Made by a program: the position numbers and the translations under genes
Source: Trichopria drosophilae
Lineage: Eukaryota; Arthropoda; Insecta; Hymenoptera; Diapriidae
DNA: 64,000 bases
Assembly: GCA_030407085.1 (NCBI GenBank)
Contig: CM059586.1
Location: 27,205,501 to 27,269,500, forward strand
Direction: 5' to 3'
Part shown: positions 48,000 through 59,201 of the stretch, one piece after another
Numbering within the stretch: position 1 is the first letter of the stretch
Layout: the number at the start of each line of letters is the position of its first letter
Notes under the pieces: generated by a model
What the model was told of the DNA's origin: nothing
Database searches by the model: none
The model's input: the letters and a program-made list of their open reading frames with translations, nothing else

Positions 48000-48640
48000 A
48001 GGATCAAAGTAATTCTTGAACGCTTTGCTGCGCGCAATTAGCCGCTCCTCGGCAATTCGTTACCTCGCGGGCGCAAAGTCGGCGTTTGCGGGCGAGTGTC
48101 ACTGAGGCGTGTCTGTACAGCGGTATGCGTTCCTCTTTAGCGAAAAATTAAAAAAAAAAGCGAGAGAGAAGCAAGCGTCTTTCACGGTTGGTTACCTGGA
48201 CAATGCACGTACCGTATATATATTCGGTTCATTTCTGGTACCGCACTCGGGTGCGGCGCTTTGATAATAATATGTACGGTGGCCGCCGTCGCCGCGCTTT
48301 GATATTAATACGCCCGAGGCCTTCAGAACTCGCCGGGCCGTTTAAAACCTTCATACGCGAATACGCGCATTAACAAACGCTAATTAAAGTTGAGCGCGGC
48401 GCTACGATGATACGTTTTATCATTCCAATTTACACGTTTGTCGTTTAATCACGTTTCCGTAGGAATAGAATTACCTTTGTATATTTGGTTATTACTCGTG
48501 ATTGTTATTTCACGTTTATATCTCTGCTCGAGTATAATGCGTGAAAAGGGGGACCCGCGTTATGAATTACCGCGATCCTGTAATTGGACTGTTGTGCGTT
48601 TCAGATTTATCGCGATTTACGCACGCTCGTTTCGGCAGAT
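48000..48640. promoter_or_regulatory. CpG-rich island; candidate promoter, first exon or enhancer
   Basis: In an AT-rich background this stretch is strikingly rich in CG dinucleotides (for example CTGCGCGCAATTAGCCGC and GGTGGCCGCCGTCGCCGC). It contains two similar boxes, GGCGCTTTGATAATAATA (48254-48271) and CGCGCTTTGATATTAATA (48293-48310). On the minus strand a TATATATACGG and a TCAGTG initiator-like hexamer (about 48099) occur, with possible splice donors (CCGCGAGGTAACG, CCAGGTAACC). It could therefore be the 5' end of the minus-strand dpr transcript or an intronic enhancer. Short open frames here are compositional. Confidence 0.35.
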
Positions 48641-49104
48641 CGTTTAGCTGGGTGTGAACTCGAATCACACTTCTAAACGGTACATTAACATTTACACCCA
48701 AAAAAGAGCTCTCAAAAGTACTCGAAAGGCTTCATGTATCTCACTCAAGAAAAAGTATGGTGAAGATAATCAGGAATCGGGTGGTTTTAACTCCAAGTAC
48801 TATTATATAAGCTTTTACTACCTTTTACTTGAAATTATTAAAAATTTTCATTACTATTTGTATGGTAATGCCAATAGTTATTTCTTATAAGCTTTAAAGA
48901 GATTCTAGTAATGATAACAAGAATATTTTCATATTTTCATCACAAATTCTGGTTAAATTACATGTAAATAAATTTTGTTTTATTATTTTTAAAATTCATA
49001 GAAAATTTAATTCCATGTAATATTGTGATTAAATTATCTGTTGTTCGTGGCCTCACATGTACAAAGATTTTGGCTATAATAGTAAAATTGATGCTATTAC
49101 ACCT

Positions 49105-49200
49105 CTTCACCAAGTGAAGACCATTTCCACCATGGGAGCCGCCAGTGTTCAGTGGAAAGCTTTGAGTATCGTAACTACACCTAGCGGCGTGACCGCGAAT
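49105..49200. other. CpG-containing block with facing GCCGCC / GGCGGC-type boxes
   Basis: A small hairpin CTTCACCAAGTGAAG (49105-49119) is followed by GCCGCCAGTG (49138-49147) and, facing it, CACCTAGCGGCG (49178-49189). The facing boxes resemble zinc-finger (CTCF-like) cores. A 33-codon ATG frame through it has no recognisable domain. Confidence 0.3.
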
Positions 49201-49328
49201 CTCACTGAATTGTACAAAAAAGGAAAAAACTGAATAGCGTAGACAGATTTGTTATTTCAATCAGATTACATGATTAATATAACCAGAAATTTTTTCATTA
49301 TTTGTAATAGAAAGTACCCTAATATCCA

Positions 49329-49501
49329 GGACAGAAAAAAATAAGTCTTAAAATTGTTACAAATTAAAGTAACTGAAAATTAGTATAAAAGATGTATAAA
49401 AGATGAGTTTGTCCTTTTCTAGTCGGGATTATTTTTGTTACATCTTATATGTTGCCCATCAATGGTCTTTAATTATTAAGAGTTATTTTTTTCAGTGTAT
49501 A
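49329..49501. mobile_element. Small MITE with ACACTGAAAAAAATAA-type ends
   Basis: The left end GGACAGAAAAAAATAAGTCT and the inverse of the right end, ATACACTGAAAAAAATAACT, correspond. The interior is AT-rich without coding capacity. The end type resembles the TAGTTA-word MITEs but the interior lacks the word. Confidence 0.6.
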
Positions 49502-50140
49502 AGAACGCTGCCATAATTCAGAAAGTTCCTTGACGATGTTTTCAGCAAACTAACATCAGGGTGAGTGAGCTGTTTGTCCTTAGAAACGCATCATTTTATT
49601 TCCAGCCGTAGTACTACAATGATTTTATTTCACAATTACATAAGGATGTCCAAAATGTTAAGTCGATGGATTTTAAATGTTTTTACACCAAAAATGCTGA
49701 CAGAAACCATTTATATTTTGTTATCTTTCTTTGAATTCTAAGCTTAGAGTTTACATGAATACTCACATCTCATCTCTGCAAGTTAGGGACCATTTTATCC
49801 ATATAAAGTGTGTTTACGATACATAAATATAGAAAACATAGAAACTATTTATTGCTAATACGTTGCGCCTATGAATCATGACCGACGGCTATTGCATTCA
49901 GGGTGCTGAGTACTTAATGTCCAGCATTTAGGTTTAATCTAGTTCGATTAGATTTAAAATTGAGAGAGCTCAATACATACGTCATGGGACATGCTATGCA
50001 TTACACTAAACAAATGATAAAGCATGTTTTTCATTCATTGGCGTATTTTTGCTTACAACTGATTAATTTTTTGTATTAATTAATTGGTTAGTAACTAATT
50101 TATTTCTTGGTGGTACTGTTTTTACTTGACTGTTCCACCA

Positions 50141-50239
50141 ATGTATCGATCTCAGAGCATGAAGCAGTTGATTGTCCCAGATCCACGTCAGTTTCGTCTC
50201 GCTATTGCGGCAATGTTATTAGGATTGGCATTATCCTGA
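50141..50239 (+). CDS. Unrecognised 32-codon open frame with coding-like composition
   Basis: This ATG frame ends at TGA (50237-50239); the frame stays open upstream to a TAA near 50096. The peptide includes MKQLIVPDPRQFRLA and a short hydrophobic C-terminus IAAMLLGLALS. Third-position use and the high frequency of CAG, CGT, GTC and GCG codons differ from the AT-only random frames around it. It may be a terminal exon, a fragment of a processed gene copy, or chance. I see no clear splice acceptor or poly-A signal that settles it, and I do not recognise the family. Confidence 0.18.
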   Translation: MYRSQSMKQLIVPDPRQFRLAIAAMLLGLALS

Positions 50240-50737
50240 TGATTCTCAAATACACAGGAAGTAACACAAACGCAAGAGCGCAATGAAGAAATACAATTTT
50301 GAAAAAAAAATTACGATTGTGTTCACTTAATAATCTGTGTAAAAAATGCACTTTTGACTAAAAAAGTATACCTTGTTATATCTATCTAATAGTTACTCAA
50401 TTAGTATTGAAGAAATTTACTGAAATTGTTGCATTTTGGCGTACAAAAGATGATTGCAGAAGAATGGGGGCGTGTTATGGGGATAATATTATGTAATATA
50501 AATTTTCGACCATGTTTTTTTTCGTTAGATTCTCTTTCATAGAAAAATAAGATTTCGATTTTCTGCTCTCTAAAGTATCAGTGATATATAGTTACTGGAA
50601 TATCGTGATGTACCGCTGACCAATCAACGAATTCATGCCAGTTCCAAACTTTTCGAATGCATTCGGCAGACGTCGGCTTGAACGACGAAAAAAAATGGAC
50701 TAGGAATTTTCCAATCTTTTGAAACGGTTATGGAAAC

Positions 50738-50764
50738 TTCGAGAAGTTCTAAACTGTTCTGGAA
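50738..50764. promoter_or_regulatory. Two TTCnnGAA heat-shock-factor-type sites
   Basis: TTCGAGAA (50738-50745) and TTCTGGAA (50757-50764) are both perfect TTCnnGAA pairs within 27 bases, embedded in further GAA half-sites. No gene start is evident nearby, so function is doubtful. Confidence 0.25.
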
Positions 50765-52666
50765 CTTTGAGAAACCCGTTTGAGAAACAATTTGCAGTTA
50801 CAGATTGATCAATGGAATCGGCCATTTACGATTTTAAATGACAGTTACTATTTTTGAATAAATTATATCATAGGTGTAGAGTACGCAATATCGACCAATA
50901 AGCCGTGTCCACAATAACTGCGCTGTTCACAGTTCTAGAATTTGATTTTAACTAAAGTCTAAGTCACTTAAAAATCATCAAGGCAAAATTCGTCGTTATA
51001 GAGATGTTGTACTGTGATTTTTTATTATGGAATTTTGGAATTTTTAATTCGGCATTTTGGGTAGTTAAAATCGGAAATCAAATTTGTGATCAAAGTCCCA
51101 GAAACTTTTATCTATCCAATTTTGTCTTGGTGTTTAATTGATGTTTTTCTTTCAACATATGTACATTGTTTTTACACAATAATTTTCTCCTTGAATCCTG
51201 ACCCAAGTTGTTCCGATTATAGCTGTTGCGTATATAAGATTTGAAGCAAAGTTGAAATCTGGGGCACTGTTTATGCCTTCATGGTAATTGATGTATAACA
51301 AGTCATTTTTTCCTTATCCTTTGATTTTAATTAATTTTTATTGAATGCATTGGTTTTATTTTAAAGAATAATAAGAATATGTTATACATAAAAAATATAA
51401 TCTATCAACTACGTTACTTGGCACAAAGTTACGTTTTAAGAACACCTAACCTTTTTTAATTGTATCAAATCGTGAATTTGGAGTGATTAACACCTCGGAT
51501 TTAATGTTTAAAACCTTTTTTGTACATTTATGAAGAATACTCCTTGATAAGGGCATTTTGAAATAATAGAAATAATACTACATGTATAATATAATATATT
51601 AATGCCAGCAAAACGCGCTACCATTGAATGCGGAATTTGTGACGTCAGAGCTCAAACTTCTCTGCGTAAATACCATTGACAGTCACACTTGTCAATGAGC
51701 TTGAAAAATAAATAATACACGAAAGTTGCAAAGCTTTCAATAAAATGAAGATAAATAAAAGAAGTGACGATTCCAACGCATAAGATTGCATTTTTCAATT
51801 CAGAATTTTCAATAACTTTTTTGAGTTTATACAACGTGTGAGCCTTTTGTTGCTAAATATAGAAGACTTCGTGTTGTCTATCAGACAATGGGAGTCGAGG
51901 AATTCAACGAAGATTGTACGAGAAATGTTTACAGTTTATGTATTTGTGAACATTCATATTTCCAAGCATAAATGTCCAGAAAAGCTCGATTATTATAAGA
52001 ACTATAATATCCGGGGGACAAAGTTTTGGACATTGTCATGCATGATTTATAATTATGTAGTAACTTAGAGGCAATATTTTTCATAAAATATTCGGTTGCA
52101 TGATTTTTAACAATTTTCTTTTTCTGACATTTTGAAAAAAACTCTTGATTTCTGAACGCATTAAAAAATAAAACGGATAATTTACGACATTTTCAATGTT
52201 GGAGGTATGTGGATGTTTCAGGTATGACGTCACATGGAGGTTCGGCTGAGCTCGCCTGTTTCCGGAACATACAAAATTCCTATTTTTAATCTCCGAATAT
52301 TGACATTTAGGAGAGTTTAATTGCAGAATAGAAATTTTGCAACGAAAAAACACATTTATTGTCTAAATTAAACGATTTTGAAAATTATTTAATTTGAAAA
52401 GTATGTTCGAAGTGTTAGCAACGAAGCTGAACTCCGTTACAGTCCGTTACATTTCTTTAAATTATATTTGCATGCAAATCATATTCATATACCAGTCCGT
52501 TCCAAATAACTGTCAAATCAACATTTTATTAAGGATTTTTTCTTTTTTCTTTTTCTTTTTTGCGTTGTTAATTCCATCATTAGTTCAGATTGGAAATGAT
52601 TGAGATTGGAAATGTTCAATTGGAGTTGTGAGAGCTCCAACGTCGAGTCAGTACATTTATGTCATT

Positions 52667-52677
52667 TGCGCATGCGC
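52667..52677. promoter_or_regulatory. NRF-1/Ewg-type palindrome TGCGCATGCGC
   Basis: A full NRF-1-type site in AT-rich DNA. It is followed at about 52747-52776 by a tandem GAGATGGTAAAATAA duplication. No transcription unit can be assigned to it. Confidence 0.3.
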
Positions 52678-53179
52678 TGAATGTAAGGCCCATCATATTC
52701 ATGGGAAGTAGGAGAAAGTGAAGGACATTTAGAGTAAAGTAACGGAGATGGTAAAATAAGAGATGGTAAAATAAAGGAGGTGCAACTTTACTTAAAATCA
52801 GAGACTCGTTGAAATACCAAAAACCAGTAAACAATGCCACTGCTAAATGTCTACTCCCAATAAAGATGACCAATAAGTCATTTATATTGGGTTTCAATCG
52901 CAATTTGACGAATTTGAAAATTCTAAGAAGAAGGCTGCCATCCCTACGTAGAAGATATTTTATTTATCAATAAAATGCCGAAATGTACGTTAAGAAATTT
53001 AAAAAATCGGATTTTTTTTATTCAACAGAATCACAAACGGTTGCAGCTTCTGGATGCCCTTTAAAAAATAAAGTTTGGCACAATACATTCTCGTTTATAC
53101 CCGGTAGCAATAAGCTACGCCGTACTAAACCGTGTACACGTGACCATAAAAATAAAAATAATTGACACAATTTCGGGTT

Positions 53180-53640
53180 ATGTTCACTAGCCAGTTTGTT
53201 ACAGAACTGTCACGTTTGCTTTACGTCGTTATGTAAATCGAGTGATAAATATGTAACAGTTTTATCCCATTGTCTTTACGCTGTCGGGGAAATTGCTTAA
53301 CGGGCGCGTTTAAAAGACTGTCGTGCCTCGTATAAAAGTAAGGAAATTTCGGAAAAAATTGCTATCGATAGTCTATTATTGGATATTTAAAAGGACGCGT
53401 TCTTGTAACGAGTCTCGACTTGAGTCAAGTGGAACGAAAAGGAAGAAGAATCACGTAAAGAGAGCGGTCGATACATCGATCCTTGTTTTTCTCTCCCTTT
53501 GTCTCTTTCCGTTTACATATTGCTTTAATTTCTCTTTTGCTTCGTCAAGTCGAAACTTCGCGCTTCTTCGCGCTTTTTATTCCGCGATTTTTTCCGCCAT
53601 TGCACTGCGCAGGAGCGAAGGGCTTCGCATATAAATCGAT
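53180..53640. promoter_or_regulatory. Second CpG-richer island with a DRE-type TATCGATA
   Basis: This block is clearly richer in G and C than its flanks and contains TATCGATA (53363-53370, the DREF core-promoter element of insects), TCGATACATCGATCC, a pyrimidine-rich stretch near 53485-53515, and on the minus strand AATGGCGG (about 53600). The 103-codon plus frame at 53323-53634 is arginine-rich with no recognisable domain and probably artefactual. It may be a promoter or enhancer for dpr or a neighbouring gene. Confidence 0.35.
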
Positions 53641-54002
53641 TTGAACGCCACTTCAAATATTTGTTCGTTATTGAAATTTCAGTCCTCGTTTACTCGATGC
53701 TTTTATCGATTTTCGTTGATGCGATATAAGATGGGTGAAGCTGATTTGTAGATTGAATTTTTTAACGTGACTAACCTCAATCTCGTTTTAAAAAGCTGAC
53801 AGTGTTCTAGTAGCATTTTAGTTTAATTTTAATTATGAGCCCTTAATGGTCTACCTATCGAACTTTTGTTTTCAAATTAGCATCTTGTCAGGTAAACACT
53901 GATAGAAATAACCATGAATGACAGGCGCATTTAGTACATCTCTTACTTTCAGGGGTACATTCTCAGTTAGCGCTCTCATACATCATATTTGATTGTTTGA
54001 TA

Positions 54003-54219
54003 TATCCCAGACAAAAACGTAGAAAAGAGTTCTGAATCATTTCAAAATGTGCTCTAAAAGTGGTCAGATGACCAAATTTCTGAAGGTTATGTAAACATGA
54101 GTTCATAATGATCTCATAATGACATGTTCAGAAAACCCTCAGAAAATGAGTCATCTGAATTCTTTTAGAGCATATTTCGAAATCATTCTGAACTCTTTTT
54201 TATTTTGCTGGCTGGGATA
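54003..54219. mobile_element. TCCCAG-ended MITE with about 55-bp inverted arms (217 bp)
   Basis: The left end TATCCCAGACAAAAACG and the inverse of the right end, TATCCCAGCCAGCAAAA, lead into matching arms: AAAGAGTTCTGAATCATTTC, TGTGCTCTAAAAG and CAGATGAC on the left are all mirrored on the right. No coding capacity. Confidence 0.85.
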
Positions 54220-54642
54220 GCACACCGACTTTGGCTGTATGATAACTAGAAATGGAATCACCAGCATTTCCTAATTTGATTCAGCTAACTGGTTAATCCT
54301 ATCGTTTATACGAGATTGATGTATAACTCTCTATAGTTAGCTAAACTTTAGCACTACACGCAATAAAATAGTCTAGTTGCTACGTGGAATAACGTTGAGT
54401 ATTTTATACGTTTGCAAAATCAGGTGCCTTATGAGTGTCATATTTTAGTGAAATGAAGACGCTAAGACACTTAAAGCACAATTGTTTCTTTACCATATGG
54501 AAACAATGCAGTTTCGACGAATATATTCGTCATGGCGCACAAGAGGGTTAAAATGTATCTTGATCTAGGCGTCTTAAAAAGTGTGTCAAATTTTAAGATA
54601 TTCTTTGTGTAGTGAAATAAAACAGATTTAATTTTCAGGAGT

Positions 54643-54793
54643 AGTTGAACTAAACGGCTTCTGCGCCATCCGCGGCGTGGGTCGCGAGATGACTCGCGAA
54701 TTGATATTGCGAATTAATGGGCGAGTCATCTCGCGAGGTATCCCTCGCATGCCACCCATGCCGCGGATGGCGCAGAAGCCGTTTAGTTCAACT
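54643..54793. repeat. GC-rich two-step hairpin (151 nt)
   Basis: The outer arms 54643-54681 and 54755-54793 are complementary over 39 bases with one mismatch (AGTTGAACTAAACGGCTTCT, then GCGCCATCCGCGG). The inner arms 54682-54697 and 54721-54736 are complementary over 16 bases without mismatch (TCGCGAGATGACTCGC). An 18-base insert (54737-54754) bulges on the right side only, and the loop is 23 bases. The GC content is far above the surroundings. It may be a foldback transposon, a hairpin-RNA precursor or a recent inverted duplication. I found no target-site duplication. Confidence 0.9.
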
Positions 54794-54799
54794 TTTTAC

Positions 54800-57700
54800 G
54801 TGTTTTACAAATCGAATTAAGTTGTGTGAAAACCACTGAATAAACATGCCTTTTGATAAATGTTTACTGACTGATGTAAGGATAACGACAATAAAGCAAG
54901 ACATCAGGAAATGTCTAACTTAAGATAACCTAACGTGATCTTAGAAACGAAATTTTATTATAATTTGATTTACAGGTGCCGAATTATCGTAATAGATGCT
55001 TCAATTTCTTAACACTGAGAGGAGAAAATAGTAAAATCTACTAATTCTAAACGGGATAATTATTCGCGAGTAGTCGAAACGACGACAAGGATAACTATCT
55101 CGGTAAACGAGAACTTGTGCAAAATTTTCAATAATTTTCTGCTTGCATTTGAGTTGTTTCTAATTTAGGACGAATTTCGACAAATTTTAATACGAACTTT
55201 AAACGTTCTTAAATGTTTTCATATTTCCAATGCTTTTCAAACGTTTTTCGTCTTTCGAGTTTATTGGATGTCATACGTTTTTTTTTCTTTGCGTAATATT
55301 GAAGACAACATATTCATTTTTCATTCGAAGTGACGCGTTCGTTTGATATAGCCTGCTTAAAATGAATGATATTTAATTCAATTTCATTTGGTTCTACATT
55401 CGATGTGCTTTCCAAATTTAGTTTTTTTCGCATGTATACATAGAACATAACCTAAAACGTAAAAATCCATTAACACTGCGGATATATTCATTTGAATCCA
55501 TTTAATATGGTATTAAAATTTGCTAAATTTTATTCGAAAGCGGAAACAGATGTAAGCAGGAAATCACTTAAAATTTTATACACGATCTCGATTATTGGAA
55601 TTCGTATAGTATAATTTCCATTGTTTAATACTGTTGACAGTTTATCATTACAAAATGTAGAGAAATAGTTCATTTAACTACGTACTGGTCTTAGTTATCT
55701 CATATATAGTAGGCAGTGACTATTTTTTTCTCTGAGTGAAAATAATCATAATAAATCTTAGTGCCAAGTTTAGTCACTTATAGAGTCTTGTATTCCAAGA
55801 CACCTTCAATAAGACATATAAGAAATGTCTTAAAAATGACCACGTAAGTGTCTTAGATTAAGACAGCTGATTTTGTCAGTGGTGTAGTTGGGACAAACAT
55901 ACAAATAATTAAAATCCAGTTGCTGAACCAAAAGGAAATAGTTCCGGACATTATATATTTGTCGTCGATAGGATAACCTAAGTAACTCTATTTTTTAAAA
56001 ACTTGAGAAAAACGCGTTTCACATTTCTATAAATCTGATTTTTATTTTGTATAAACAATTCTAAAATATGGCATTGAATCTAAATTCCAATTTGATAGAT
56101 CGATTATAAATAAAAATCCATCCCTTTATTAGTGATTCATTTATTCAAGTGCAATTACCTGATTTATCCTCTAGACCACATATATGTTTAGATTAATGTA
56201 TATACTTGTGGCAACTAGAAAATAGTTAGGAGAATTATATATAGTTGTGCTAATCATAAAATGGTTGGAATGAGTTGTTGTTTCAAACAATCATTATGAT
56301 TCAGTTTCCTATAGTAGCACAAACTATTTAAATAGTAGGTAGCTTTAGCGCCCCGAGAACTGCTAAAACACGAACAAATGGCTGCCAATAACTATCTAAA
56401 GACATAAATAGACGCCTTTTTAAATTAACTCATTAATTTTTCGTATAACTGATACTTAATTTCAATTAATGTTTTACATTCTTAAAACAATAAAAATATC
56501 TGTAAACAAACATTTATACTTCAAAGGTTTAATCAAAATTAATAGGTTACATGACTTGAGTCTGCTAAAGCAAGTCTAGCAATAATGTAACCTGACCTAA
56601 AATATTCAATTTAAATATAAACTAGGTACAATTTCCGTCCAAATCTATTTTATATCGTTTTCATTGTTTATGAATATGTGCCAGTTTTAGGAAAATCGAC
56701 TTAGAATTTATCGAAAATCCGCAAGGATAAAATTGTAATTTCGATGTTATTCTTGCGATTTCTCACAAACTCAGAGCAATAAAAGTGTTTTCTACACCAT
56801 GTCTCCCTCACATAGAAAGTTTTTTTTTATGAACGTGTACTGGTAAATGATGGCTGTTAGTCGAATTTACCACGATACTATAGGAGAACTTATCCATACA
56901 TTGGAATAGAACAGTCTATCACGAATTAAAGGTCCAATGAATAAACTTTTACGAAAAGTTTTCCGACTTAATTCCAGTCGTTTTGTAAGGCGCACGAATT
57001 AATTTTTAATTTATACTTAAATTTTGATACAATAATTGATTGCTTTATTTTTGCACGGGTAATAAATAACTGCTATCACGTTTGTCGTCTCTGAGAAACT
57101 GAATCAATTAAGTTGTTTCGCGATTCATGTGACTAGTGTGCCCTCAGTATAAATTTTTAAAAATGCAAATCCTCAACATTGATTTCTAGTTACTTGCTAA
57201 TTAATGCAAACAGCTTGTCTTGCAACAATAATTATACTAAAATAGAAACAGTAGCAAAATAACGTATTTCTTCGATGACATTTAAGAAAGTTGAGAACTT
57301 TAACTATGTAGAAAATAACTAAATATCTATAACTATCTCGTGCTTCATCTACCCCATCTCCGAACGACATAATATATCACGTGAGGAGCATTTGTTACAA
57401 TCAGTCCAACTCTACCATAGTTCGGCGATAGTAGGGATGACATTGAAAAACATTATTTTCCTCCTTCCATAGTTCGATTCAACAATGCAATGATTTAAAT
57501 CCAATAAGAGTAAATTGTGTATGACAATATTTTTCAACTGTTTTATTCTTGCTTATTATACGAAAGTTATTTTGTAATCGTTTGCCTCACTAATGCTTGC
57601 CCAGAATATAAGTCTTGTGGTGTATTAAAAGCACTGTAGAAATATATTTTTGAAATACGTTACCAGAACAATTTCGTCGAGTTTCTACTACTATGGTTGA

Positions 57701-58960
57701 AGTGTTTCCATTTGAATTTTCAGTGTTTTTACTATAAGAAGTTCGATCGGAGCTAAATGAGAGTAAATGGGGAGAAAATGGATGCGGTATTACCATCAGG
57801 AAAAAGGAACGCTAAAAATTTCGATGTCGATAAAACGAACATTTTATGAAATGACGAGATTCCACGAAAATGAGCTGAAGAAATCTCTAATATAAAAAAA
57901 TTTTGTTTTATATTCAATTGAGCATTTATGGAATGCTTATTAACAGTTTTCGTCGAAATTCGAATAATCGTGTACTTTAATTTTCAAGAGAATGGGGTTA
58001 ACAAAAATGCATTTTAGATCTGATTTATTACAGAGTGCACTTGAATGATAGATGGTACTATTTTCCATTTACCCAGCAGTATGATATCATGAATAGCACA
58101 AATTTACATGATATCATTCCTATATCGTTTGCTTAGTTTAAATTTAAATTACTTGAGGTTTTAGATGTAAATTACTAATTTACAAAATAAATTTAATTCC
58201 AATTAAATTAAAAAATATGCCATTATCAGTTACTACTATTGTTTTGGATTTTTTTGGAGATTGGCGACTACAAAAGGCAATAATATACCTTTATTGATGA
58301 CCGCAATTCAGAAATCGAATTGATTCGGCCGCCTTCGGTGTCTTTCTATTTTTTTTTTTTTTTTGATGGAAATCATTCCAGTTGGTTGCGGTAGATTGGT
58401 GACAATCACATTTCAGAGAATTCCGTGCATATTATTCATACATGTTTCGAGAATCAATGCTGCATTTCAAATCACGTATATTGGTGCAAATATATTTATT
58501 TTACACAGCGATATTGGAAATTGAAAAATTACCTTAGCTTCAGTTATTTTTTATCTTATTGAGCCTTATCAAATGAAATGAATTATTTACATAAATGTTA
58601 ATACAAAATGTCCATTACTTTCTTTGAATGAATCGTTTTTTTCTCGAATTTGTTCATAAAGTATAATTGTTTTAACCACATGAATTAGATTTCGAAAGAA
58701 ATGGTTACTTGCGATAGAGTTTCTTTACAAAAAAAACCACAAAGAAATCTTAAAATGGTTATATATTATATTCAGCATCGTATAAGGTTTAATAGGGAAG
58801 TTAGTATACAAAATTGACTTTTTTTGCAAGAGGTCTCTTAAAAATAACATTTGAAAAGATGGGTACTAGTAAAAATGCTTAGATGTCGAAATTTTCCATT
58901 TTACGCAGCGCCTCTCTAATGTGATTGCACAGTATACGTATAAAACTTTAATCTCGTTTT
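54800..58960. other. AT-rich DNA, little to report
   Basis: A lone MITE-like end (TATTTTTTTCTCTGAGTG at about 55720) and some AAGACA words near 55790-55870 are seen without partners. Nothing coding is supported. Confidence 0.45.
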
Positions 58961-58965
58961 TTCTC

Positions 58966-59201
58966 AAAGTAGGTGCGAGTCGAAAAACCGACAAATAAAA
59001 AGGACGGCAGGTAAAAAAATTGAATGTCACAATGCCGACAGTGGAAAAGCCGAAGCATAATAGATAGACACATCGACAAGCCATTTTTTCAAGTGTTGTT
59101 TTTTTTACTATCAGCTTTTCGATTGTCGGTATTTTGACTCTTGGTTTTTTACCTGTCGGCTTTTAGACTTGTCAGTTTTTCGATCCGCACTCCTTAAAGT
59201 C
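58966..59201. mobile_element. CCGACA-word foldback element, copy 2 (about 236 bp)
   Basis: The left terminus CAAAGTAGGTGCGAGTCG corresponds to the inverse of the right terminus (ACTTTAAGGAGTGCGGATCG). The arms iterate CGAAAAACCGACAAAT, AATGCCGACAGTGG, AAAAGCCGAAGC and, on the right, the complementary TCAGCTTTTCGATTGTCGG, TTTTACCTGTCGGC, TTTTAGACTTGTCAG. It is more decayed than the copy at 36638-36884. Confidence 0.82.

Noticed and set aside
53323..53634. 103-codon plus-strand Arg-rich frame
   Set aside because: It lies in a CpG-richer island, shows no domain and has biased composition; I treat the island as possibly regulatory.
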